Positions 1 to 5,325 of a stretch of 5,325 nt of DNA are shown piece by piece. The notes beneath the pieces are model-generated. The model searched no databases and was not told where the DNA came from. It worked only from the letters and a program-made list of their open reading frames with translations. This DNA is from DATFYI01 sp035315125 (GTDB lineage Bacteria > Chloroflexota > Anaerolineae > Anaerolineales > Anaerolineaceae), in NCBI GenBank assembly GCA_035315125.1, contig DATFYI010000151.1, forward strand, positions 1 through 5,325, given 5' to 3'. The translations under genes and the position numbers were made by a program. Numbering within the stretch: the first letter of the stretch is position 1; the number at the start of each line of letters is the position of its first letter.

Positions 1-1
1 A

Positions 2-772
2 ACCGTTACGATTATTCTTGAGGTCATCTTGCTTATCGTGCTGGGGATCGTGGGGTTGTTATGGTTGTACACCCAACCTGGCATACTCGAGCAAATCAAT
101 CGACTAATGCGGCAATTATCTAATTCTCAGATGAATCCAGAAGCGATCCAGCGCATTTTGCTGCCATACCTTCAACAGCCGGTATTTATTATCTCACTTT
201 TAGTGATTGAGGCTGGCCTTATCCCGCTTCTGGAAGAACTTTTAAAACCACTGGCGGTTTGGATCCTGGTTTGGCGCAGCCTGACGCCAGCAGATGGGTT
301 TGTAGCCGGTTTGATTTGTGGTAGCTCCTTCGGGCTGATCGAAAGCCTTGGCAACCTGTCTTCTATCAGCGGTAGCAGTTGGATTATTTTTGTGCTGGGT
401 CGCACGGGAACCGGTTTGCTGCACATGGTATCTGCTGGTCTGGTTGGCTGGGGCCTGGCGTCTGCCTGGCATGATAAAGGCTATTTGAGACTGCTGCTTA
501 GCTATCTGGCGGCAGTGGCTTTGCACGGATTGTGGAATGTTCTTGCGTTATTAAGTGGGTTGGCGTCATTCTTTAGCCCGGCGCCAGTTGCTCAAAACCT
601 TGAAGTTTTTAACCGCATTGGACAAATTGGGCCTCTAGCATTAGGGATATTATTCGTGGTATTATTCTTAATCCTGATAAACAGCAACCGGCGCTTAAGG
701 TCCTCGGATCTTTTGGTTGCTGCTCAGAATTTTGAGGCAAATCCGCCCCCGTCTGCCAAAGAGCATCTTTGA
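2..772 (+). CDS. PrsW-family intramembrane metalloprotease (5' partial)
   Basis: This is a polytopic membrane protein whose frame is open to the left edge, so the true start lies outside the window; the TTG at 29 is only an internal codon. Numbering from that TTG as residue 1, the PrsW signatures appear in order within membrane helices: EELLK at 69-73, FGLIE at 100-104, a histidine at 131 and H-x-x-W-N at 165-169. These are the conserved Glu/His residues thought to bind the catalytic zinc in PrsW and CPBP-type proteases. A last hydrophobic segment at about 200-217 is followed by a short polar tail. Bacillus PrsW cleaves the anti-sigma factor RsiW, but no anti-sigma gene is visible here, so the substrate is unknown. 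It lies 45 bases upstream of the dedA-type gene, on the same strand and probably in the same transcript. Family assignment is firm; function is inferred. Confidence 0.87.
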   Translation, partial: TVTIILEVILLIVLGIVGLLWLYTQPGILEQINRLMRQLSNSQMNPEAIQRILLPYLQQPVFIISLLVIEAGLIPLLEELLKPLAVWILVWRSLTPADGFVAGLICGSSFGLIESLGNLSSISGSSWIIFVLGRTGTGLLHMVSAGLVGWGLASAWHDKGYLRLLLSYLAAVALHGLWNVLALLSGLASFFSPAPVAQNLEVFNRIGQIGPLALGILFVVLFLILINSNRRLRSSDLLVAAQNFEANPPPSAKEHL

Positions 773-817
773 TTAAGGGGTGGTGTTAATAAACTGGGAA
801 GTTAAAGGAAAGGTTTC

Positions 818-1501
818 ATGAATTATATAAAACTTGCGATTGATTTTGTCCTGCACATGGATAAATATCTCAGCCTGATCATTGCAAGCGTGGGCGGTTG
901 GACATATCTGGTTATGTTCTTTGTGATCTTCATCGAGACCGGTTTGGTGGTGACACCCTTCCTGCCAGGTGATTCCTTGTTGTTTGCTGCCGGTGCAATT
1001 TCGGCTTTGGGCAACGGATCCAATGGCACAGGATTTACAATCAATGTATTTGTGTTATACGTCACTGTTGCTATCGCTGCCGTTTTGGGCGATACCGTGA
1101 ATTATTGGATCGGCCATTACATTGGGCCCAGAGTGTTTACCGATGAAAGTCGCTGGTTAAAAAAGGAATATCTGGATCGAACCCAGGCATTTTACGATAA
1201 ATATGGTGGCAAGGCTATTTTCTTGGGCCGCTTTGTTCCGATCATTCGCACCTTTGTCCCATTCGTGGCGGGGATTGGGAACATGCGTTATGGATATTTC
1301 ATATCCTATAATATCTTTGGCGGAATCTTCTGGACGGCACTTTTTACATTTGGTGGTTACTTCTTTGGAAATGTCCAGTTTGTGAAAAACAACTTCTCCC
1401 TGGTGGTAATTGCCATTGTGATCATCTCAATTATCCCAGCCGTTGTGGAATATCTGCGTAATCGTAAAATAAAAACAAGCCCGCTGGTAGAGATTGAGTG
1501 A
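818..1501 (+). CDS. DedA-family membrane protein, probable polyprenyl-phosphate/lipid transporter
   Basis: The 227-residue protein has the usual DedA length and architecture. Visible signatures are E40-T-G followed by PFLPGDS at 47-53 in the first re-entrant region, GDTVNYWIG at 91-99, and the second re-entrant motif GRFVPIIRTFVPFVAG at 137-152. E40, D52, R138 and R144 match in position the acidic and arginine residues known to be essential in E. coli YqjA/YghB. DedA proteins support envelope integrity and proton-motive-force balance, and several members recycle undecaprenyl phosphate across the cytoplasmic membrane; which lipid this one moves cannot be read from sequence. The ATG is supported by an AAAGGA purine run at 804-809, 8 bases upstream. 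The C-terminus ends in a short basic tail after a final helix at about 195-213. It sits between the PrsW-type gene and plsC, fitting a lipid/envelope operon. Confidence 0.93.
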   Translation: MNYIKLAIDFVLHMDKYLSLIIASVGGWTYLVMFFVIFIETGLVVTPFLPGDSLLFAAGAISALGNGSNGTGFTINVFVLYVTVAIAAVLGDTVNYWIGHYIGPRVFTDESRWLKKEYLDRTQAFYDKYGGKAIFLGRFVPIIRTFVPFVAGIGNMRYGYFISYNIFGGIFWTALFTFGGYFFGNVQFVKNNFSLVVIAIVIISIIPAVVEYLRNRKIKTSPLVEIE

Positions 1502-1536
1502 ACTCGTAAGGCCGGTTTAGTGGAGATCAGTATTTA

Positions 1537-2205
1537 ATGAAACGCGCCACATTGCAATCTATCTTTCGTTATCTATTAAATGGTCTGGCGCAGTTGGAAT
1601 TTAGTGGTACAGAACACCTTCCTCCACAAGGAGGTGTAATTGTTACTACCAATCACATGAGTCAGTTGGATTCGATCACATTATTTATTAACCCGGTCCG
1701 ACCCGACATAACTGCTCTGGTTACCGATAAATACCAGAAATACATTTTCTTTAAATGGATTATTAATACTGGGGGTGGCATTTGGATTGACCGGACAAAG
1801 GCAGATTTCGGCGCTTTTCGAGCGGCTATCGATGTGTTAAAAAAGGGTCAGGCGCTTGGCATTGCACCGGAAGGGACACGCAGCGAGACGGCTCAATTGC
1901 TAGAAGGCAAACCTGGGACGGTATTGCTGGCCATTAAAGCTGAAGTTCCGATAGTTCCGGTGGGTATCTACGGTTCGGAACATGCCTTCAATGAGATTCT
2001 TTCATTTAAGCGCCCTAACATTCATGTTTGCTTTGGACCCGCTTATAGGCTGCCTCCTCTGGATCGCGAAAATCGCGATGAAGCTTTGCAGTGGGCCACA
2101 GATGAGGTGATGTGTCGGATCGCAGCTTTATTACCACCGCAATATTGGGGTTTTTACGCTAATCATCCGCGCTTGAAAGAACTTTTGGCGCAGAGCTTAA
2201 ATTAG
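1537..2205 (+). CDS. plsC: 1-acyl-sn-glycerol-3-phosphate acyltransferase (PlsC/LPLAT family)
   Basis: The 222-residue protein carries all four acyltransferase blocks of the PlsC family. They are the catalytic NHMSQLD (HX4D, H40 and D45), GGGIWIDR at 79-86, the phosphate-binding EGTR at 112-115, and VPIVPVGI at 137-144. Enzymes of this type add a second acyl chain to lysophosphatidic acid to give phosphatidic acid at the inner face of the membrane. There is no obvious transmembrane helix, so it is probably peripheral. The ATG is preceded by GGAGA at 1522-1526, with 10 bases between. It lies 35 bases after the dedA-type stop. Its TAG stop overlaps the stop codon of the converging redoxin gene. 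The acyl acceptor is inferred: other LPLAT members use different lysolipids, and without a second plsC candidate to compare, the symbol is a best guess. Confidence 0.88.
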   Translation: MKRATLQSIFRYLLNGLAQLEFSGTEHLPPQGGVIVTTNHMSQLDSITLFINPVRPDITALVTDKYQKYIFFKWIINTGGGIWIDRTKADFGAFRAAIDVLKKGQALGIAPEGTRSETAQLLEGKPGTVLLAIKAEVPIVPVGIYGSEHAFNEILSFKRPNIHVCFGPAYRLPPLDRENRDEALQWATDEVMCRIAALLPPQYWGFYANHPRLKELLAQSLN

Positions 2206-2735
2206 ACAGAAAAGCGAACGATCGTGCAGCCGAATGGATCGGTTTGGCTGATGTCGGGTTGACGATTGTCCAGCAGCGCCTCAACCGCCAGGCGTAAATA
2301 ATACTGGCTGGCAGTGTGCTTACGAAAGGTGACGTCATCCAGCCCGCCCATATAACGGACCAGCCTGTGCTCATCCAAAACATACACATGTGGAGTGGTC
2401 TCAGCGCAGTAGAGATCAGCGACCTGATGATTGATATCACGCAGCACGAACGGCAAACCGCGCTGTTCGGCAACTTTTTTTAATAAGTCTGGCGGTTCAT
2501 TAATATTGGATGCCACCGTCAGTAGAACTACCTTTTCCTGCCAATCTTTCATCCATTCTAAAATGAGATGATCGCCCCGCTCAGCCCAGGGACATTCGGC
2601 AGACCAAAAATTAATCACCACCACCGGCTGGATATAATCGGAAAGGCTGTGAGCTTTATTCTCCAAATCATTCAGGGTAAAATCCGGGGCTTTCAGTCCC
2701 ACCATCAACGATTGGATGGGTTTTGACCTCAACAT
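2202..2735 (-). CDS. Thioredoxin-fold redoxin (AhpC/TSA, peroxiredoxin-like)
   Basis: The 177-residue protein has a thioredoxin-fold layout: GLKAPDFTLNDLENK at 13-27, a central strand leading to the Cys loop WSAECPWAER (44-53, C48), TTPHVYVLD at 113-121 with the fold's cis-Pro position (P115), and GGLDD at 130-134. The tail DPFGCTIVRF (166-175, C170) resembles the 'GC-x-I-K-W' end of the PRX_like1 group of AhpC/TSA redoxins. There is no CxxC: C48 is followed by P-W-A. The other cysteines are C110 and C170, so a resolving partner is not obvious. There is no signal peptide or membrane segment, pointing to the cytoplasm. Likely role is thiol redox chemistry or peroxide reduction, but activity is unproven. 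ATG is the first start available, because an in-frame TGA lies two codons upstream. AGGAGG lies 12 bases before it. Confidence 0.82.
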   Translation of the reverse strand: MLRSKPIQSLMVGLKAPDFTLNDLENKAHSLSDYIQPVVVINFWSAECPWAERGDHLILEWMKDWQEKVVLLTVASNINEPPDLLKKVAEQRGLPFVLRDINHQVADLYCAETTPHVYVLDEHRLVRYMGGLDDVTFRKHTASQYYLRLAVEALLDNRQPDISQTDPFGCTIVRFSV

Positions 2736-2747
2736 ATGCCTTCAATG

Positions 2748-2753
2748 CCTCCT
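2748..2753 (-). promoter_or_regulatory. Ribosome binding site of the redoxin gene
   Basis: On the minus strand this reads AGGAGG, a perfect Shine-Dalgarno core, but it sits 12 bases from the ATG at 2735, longer than usual. No other in-frame start lies between them because a TGA occurs two codons before the ATG, so the ATG must be the start despite the spacing. Confidence 0.65.
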
Positions 2754-2781
2754 AAATAGATAGATATCCCAGATATAAACC

Positions 2782-2811
2782 AATATAGATTTTTGCATAT
2801 ATTTGCATTAA
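2782..2811 (-). promoter_or_regulatory. Candidate promoter for the redoxin gene
   Basis: Reading the minus strand, TTAATG (2806-2811) and TATATT (2782-2787) are separated by 18 bases. The -10 matches 5 of 6 consensus positions and the -35 only 3 of 6. It lies in the AT-rich divergent region about 30 bases above the AGGAGG ribosome site. AT-rich sequence gives chance matches, so this is tentative. Confidence 0.35.
2794..2807. promoter_or_regulatory. Near-palindrome, possible operator between divergent genes
   Basis: TGCATATATTTGCA matches its own reverse complement at 12 of 14 positions, with TGCA half-sites at each end. The same stretch also reads as two direct copies of TTTGCAT spaced exactly 10 bases (2792 and 2802), one helical turn. 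It lies within the spacer of the candidate minus promoter and just upstream of the candidate plus -35, a position where a dimeric regulator could control both genes. No regulator gene is in the window. Confidence 0.35.
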
Positions 2812-2837
2812 CTCGATACCGATTAATGTTCTATACT
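2808..2837 (+). promoter_or_regulatory. Candidate promoter for the methyltransferase-comEC unit
   Basis: TTAACT (2808-2813, 4 of 6 to consensus) and TATACT (2832-2837, 5 of 6) are separated by 18 bases. Predicted initiation near 2844 would give a leader of only about 23 bases to the CTG at 2867 with its GGAG ribosome site. The -35 overlaps that of the opposing candidate promoter, so the two could compete. Confidence 0.45.
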
Positions 2838-2856
2838 AGAATCATACCATAACAAC

Positions 2857-2860
2857 GGAG
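2857..2860 (+). promoter_or_regulatory. GGAG ribosome site pointing to an upstream CTG start
   Basis: GGAG is followed by six bases and then CTG at 2867, which is in frame with the methyltransferase. Neither the TTG at 2894 nor the ATG at 2900 has any purine-rich site at proper spacing. This is the only ribosome site near the gene and supports a start 27 bases before the TTG. Confidence 0.5.
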
Positions 2861-2893
2861 ACTAACCTGACCACGAGCTTTCCTTGGATTGTA

Positions 2894-3475
2894 TTGGCGA
2901 TGGCACTTTACGGGGGAATTCATTCCGGGCTGGCTTCCAGATCGGCCAAGCTCCTGGCAGCGCGCTGGTTTGGCTCATCAAGTACCCGTTTTTACCGTTT
3001 ACTTTTTAACTTTATTGTTTTTCTGACATTGCTGCCGGTGCTCTGGTTGGTGCAGGTCCTGCCGAATAAGGTCCTGTATACAATCCAACTCCCCTGGATT
3101 TTTTTGACGGGCGCATTGCAAGTTCTGGCAGTCCTGGGATTGTTGGTGGGCGTCCTTCAGACCGGGGCTTTGTCTTTCCTGGGGTTTACTCAAATTTTCC
3201 AACAGGAGAACTCCGCAGCGCCGGCCCATCTGGTTGTTAATGGTTTGTACCACTGGGTGCGCCACCCGCTTTATACCTGTGGGTTACTATTTATCTGGCT
3301 TTCTCCCACCATGAGCTTGAATTTGCTGGCTTTTAATCTTTCCGCTAGCCTCTATATCATCATCGGTATCCAATTTGAAGAGCTTAAACTATTGGCTGAG
3401 TTTGGCGAAAGCTATTCGAATTACCGCAAATTGACTCCAATGTTAATTCCAGGATTGTCTATTAATCGCCGCTAA
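2894..3475 (+). CDS. Integral-membrane methyltransferase (NnrU/ICMT/PEMT type)
   Basis: The 193-residue protein (counted from TTG 2894) is almost wholly membrane-embedded. An N-terminal GGIHSGLASR (7-16) and RFYRLLFN (32-39) resemble NnrU-like proteins. The C-terminal half holds the SAM-binding signature of isoprenylcysteine and phospholipid N-methyltransferases: NGLYHWVRHPLY at 116-127, the pair E162-E163, then FGESYSNYRKLTPMLIP at 170-186. Such enzymes methylate lipid or prenyl groups from S-adenosylmethionine inside the membrane; this substrate is unknown. Start choice is uncertain. TTG 2894 and ATG 2900 lack ribosome sites and cut into the first helix, whereas CTG 2867 has GGAG six bases upstream and would add nine residues (MTTSFPWIV) completing that helix. 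The frame is open back to a TAG at 2837. The gene ends 26 bases before comEC and probably shares its transcript. Confidence 0.83.
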   Translation: MAMALYGGIHSGLASRSAKLLAARWFGSSSTRFYRLLFNFIVFLTLLPVLWLVQVLPNKVLYTIQLPWIFLTGALQVLAVLGLLVGVLQTGALSFLGFTQIFQQENSAAPAHLVVNGLYHWVRHPLYTCGLLFIWLSPTMSLNLLAFNLSASLYIIIGIQFEELKLLAEFGESYSNYRKLTPMLIPGLSINRR

Positions 3476-3484
3476 AATTTCCTA

Positions 3485-3501
3485 ACCCTCCACCACCCTC
3501 C
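3485..3501 (+). repeat. Short direct repeat just before the comEC start
   Basis: ACCCTCC occurs at 3485-3491 and again at 3495-3501, ending on the base before the comEC ATG. The tract is pyrimidine-rich and contains CCTCC, the same string as the anti-Shine-Dalgarno of 16S rRNA. There is consequently no ribosome binding site in the usual window for comEC. Confidence 0.6.
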
Positions 3502-5325
3502 ATGCCCCTTTTTTGGCTTTCCGCAGCACTTCTCACAGGTATTGTATTAGGAGCCTGGCAGCCACAACATTGGCCGGTCTGGTTAGGTTTGTGCGGGCTT
3601 TCGATCCTGATTGGGCTGTTGGATCGACCTTTGCAGCGCTTTTTTCCATTTTTGTCGAACTGGCGGAAAGAGATCCGTCTTCCCAGCGGGATTATTTTAG
3701 CGGCTCTCTTTGCCGGTGCAGCCTGGTTTCAATATAAACAACCGGTGTTATCACCAGGCGATTTGGCCTGGTACAACGATAAGGGCAAGGTAAGTCTGAC
3801 GGGTATGGTGGCGGTTCAACCCGAACAGGCAAACGGCGCGATCCGCCTGCGTGTAGATGTAACCGATCTGACGTTATTAGATGGCACCACCTCGACCGCA
3901 GTTGCTATTCCTGTGCATGGTACCGTGTTGGCAAATGGTGCCTCGGGCAGCGCCTGGAACTATGGAGATGTTTTGAAGCTAACCGGGCTGCTGGTAACGC
4001 CAGCGACTGAACAGGATTCTACTTACCGCGATTATCTGGCCCGGCAGGGTATCCTCAGTACCATGGAGCTTCCACAGATTGTTCGCATCAAAAGTGGGGC
4101 AGGCAGTCCTTTCATGTCGGCGGTTTACCATTTTCAGCAATTTGCTTACCAGACTGACAACCAGCTTTTTCCTCAGCCAGAGGCGGCCTTGCTCAATGGC
4201 ATTTTATTGGGTCTGGATCAGGATATCCCACAATCTTTGAGCGATGCCTTCAAAGCGACTGGTACAGCGCATATCATAGCAATCTCAGGATTTAACATTT
4301 CAATTTTAGCGGGTATTTTTGCCACCTTGTTTACCAGGCTGGTGAGGCGCCGTTGGGCGCCGCTGTTGGCAATCCTGGCAATTACGGCATATACTGTGCT
4401 GGTGGGAGCCTCGCCGTCCGTCGTAAGGGCGGCAATTATGGGCGGCTTGAGTCTGATCGGAGCGCAGCTTGGACGGAGGCAGACCGGCCTTAACAGTCTG
4501 GCATTCACCGCGGCGGTGATGTGCGTGCTTGACCCCTGGCTGCCATGGGATGCCAGTTTTCAGTTGACCTTCGGCGCGACCCTGGGTCTGGTTCTTTTTG
4601 CTGACCCGTTGCAAAATGGCTTTATCCAATTGGCCGAAAAATGGTTGTCCTCTGAGACAGCCCGCCGTATTGCTGATCCAGTGGGTGAATATTTCTTGAT
4701 CACGCTGGCTGCCCAGATCACCACACTGCCGGTTATGCTGGCCGACTTTCAACGTGTCTCCCTCAGCGCAGTGCTGGCAAACCCATTGGCATTGCCTCCT
4801 CAACCGTTGGTGGAAATCTTGGGCGGAATCGCTCTGATCGGGGGCATGATTTACCTACCATTGGGTAAGTTGTTGGCCTTGTTTGCCTGGCCGGTAGTAG
4901 CCTATACTAACCGGGTCGTAATTCTGTTGGCAGGTTTGCCACACGGGGTTTTGGTTCTGGGCCAGACCAGCCCTGCCATTATCGGGATCACATATTTCTT
5001 TTTTATCGGGATCGCTTTAGGGTGGAACCGGCTGGCCTGGTTGAGAGCCTGGTTCAAACCTGCCGTAGTCCTGATATCTTTAGGCCTGGCTGCAACTGTG
5101 GTTTGGCGAATTGCGTTTTGCGCTCCGGATGGGCTGCTCCATTTGACCGTCCTGCCAATGACGGATGGACCAGCCATGCTAATCCAGGCCCCTACTGGAC
5201 AGGAGATTTTGATCAATGGCGGTTCGGACTCCAGTGAGCTTAACAGCTCTTTAGCCTTAAGGATGCACCCGTTTTCACCTCGGCTGGATGCCTTGCTTAT
5301 CACAAGCCAGACCAGCAGCCCAATT
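3502..5325 (+). CDS. comEC: ComEC/Rec2 DNA uptake channel protein (3' partial)
   Basis: The frame from ATG 3502 stays open for 608 codons to the window edge. The order is that of ComEC. Two or three N-terminal helices (about 3-18, 24-40, 62-78) come first, then a soluble beta-rich OB-like stretch at about 94-195 (DUF4131 region). The Competence domain follows, with EAALLNGILLGLDQ (227-240), HIIAISGFNISIL (257-269) and SPSVVRAAIMGG (304-315), then further helices to about 540. The start of a metallo-beta-lactamase-like domain begins near 547. ComEC carries single-stranded DNA across the inner membrane during transformation. In the C-terminal domain the usual DVGQGD and HxHxDH residues are absent (551-557 and 602-607), so nuclease activity is unlikely. 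The ATG gives a canonical N-terminus (MPLFWLSAALLTGIVLG) but has no ribosome site; coupling to the methyltransferase 26 bases upstream is possible. The rest of the C-terminus is outside the window. Confidence 0.93.
   Translation, partial: MPLFWLSAALLTGIVLGAWQPQHWPVWLGLCGLSILIGLLDRPLQRFFPFLSNWRKEIRLPSGIILAALFAGAAWFQYKQPVLSPGDLAWYNDKGKVSLTGMVAVQPEQANGAIRLRVDVTDLTLLDGTTSTAVAIPVHGTVLANGASGSAWNYGDVLKLTGLLVTPATEQDSTYRDYLARQGILSTMELPQIVRIKSGAGSPFMSAVYHFQQFAYQTDNQLFPQPEAALLNGILLGLDQDIPQSLSDAFKATGTAHIIAISGFNISILAGIFATLFTRLVRRRWAPLLAILAITAYTVLVGASPSVVRAAIMGGLSLIGAQLGRRQTGLNSLAFTAAVMCVLDPWLPWDASFQLTFGATLGLVLFADPLQNGFIQLAEKWLSSETARRIADPVGEYFLITLAAQITTLPVMLADFQRVSLSAVLANPLALPPQPLVEILGGIALIGGMIYLPLGKLLALFAWPVVAYTNRVVILLAGLPHGVLVLGQTSPAIIGITYFFFIGIALGWNRLAWLRAWFKPAVVLISLGLAATVVWRIAFCAPDGLLHLTVLPMTDGPAMLIQAPTGQEILINGGSDSSELNSSLALRMHPFSPRLDALLITSQTSSPI

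Noticed and set aside
29..772. TTG at 29 as the start of the PrsW-type gene
   Set aside because: The frame is open to the left edge and upstream codons encode more hydrophobic residues (TVTIILEVI), so the TTG is an internal codon of a truncated gene.
2195..2240. Possible terminator at the convergent junction
   Set aside because: I looked for a GC-rich stem followed by a T-run on either strand and found only a short CGATCG palindrome with no T-run.
2159..2473. 104-codon minus-strand open frame
   Set aside because: It overlaps the redoxin in another frame on the same strand and shows no recognisable motif; the redoxin frame has clear family signatures.
2756..2776. TAGATAGATAT and AGATAT repeats in the intergenic region
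   Set aside because: Short AT-rich repeats of this kind are expected by chance in such a region; no symmetry or spacing makes them more than background.
3513..3737. 74-codon plus-strand open frame near the start of the right-hand gene
   Set aside because: It overlaps ComEC in another frame, and only the frame from 3502 gives a ComEC N-terminus and runs on for 608 codons.
4306..4803. 165-codon open frame on the minus strand, with neighbours at 4218-4508 and 4902-5303
   Set aside because: They lie wholly opposite the strongly recognisable ComEC frame, have low-complexity Gln/Arg-rich or otherwise unrecognisable translations, and no ribosome sites. They are antisense shadows.

Overview
The window is an ordinary-looking stretch of bacterial chromosome with moderate GC, densely packed and dominated by membrane proteins. 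It holds six protein genes; the first is cut by the left edge and the last by the right edge. Gene style suggests a free-living bacterium, possibly Chloroflexota (Anaerolineae-like). That guess rests on the look of the acyltransferase tail and the ComEC sequence and is an inference only. I see no RNA genes, mobile elements, CRISPR arrays or integration scars.

Left block, + strand, 2-2205: a PrsW-family intramembrane metalloprotease (5' truncated), a DedA-family membrane transporter and a PlsC-type acyltransferase. They are separated by 45 and 35 bases, consistent with one envelope and lipid operon. DedA proteins include flippases for undecaprenyl phosphate, and PlsC makes phosphatidic acid, so both touch polyprenyl or phospholipid metabolism. 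The PrsW homologue could act on membrane-bound regulators, but its substrate is unknown.

Middle, - strand, 2202-2735: a thioredoxin-fold redoxin of the peroxiredoxin-like type, convergent with the acyltransferase. The two stop codons interlock in a 4-base TTAG, leaving no room for an intergenic terminator.

The AT-rich stretch 2736-2893 separates the redoxin from a divergent + strand gene. It holds plausible back-to-back promoters and a 14-bp near-palindrome that could be an operator.

Right block, + strand: a small integral-membrane methyltransferase of the NnrU/ICMT/PEMT type, probably starting upstream of its first ATG at a CTG codon. Twenty-six bases later a long open frame runs from 3502 to the window end (608 codons, no stop). 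It is ComEC, the DNA uptake channel of natural transformation. Its C-terminal metallo-beta-lactamase-like domain has lost the whole HxHxDH metal-binding signature, which is the most notable observation here. I found no clear evidence of a wholly new system.
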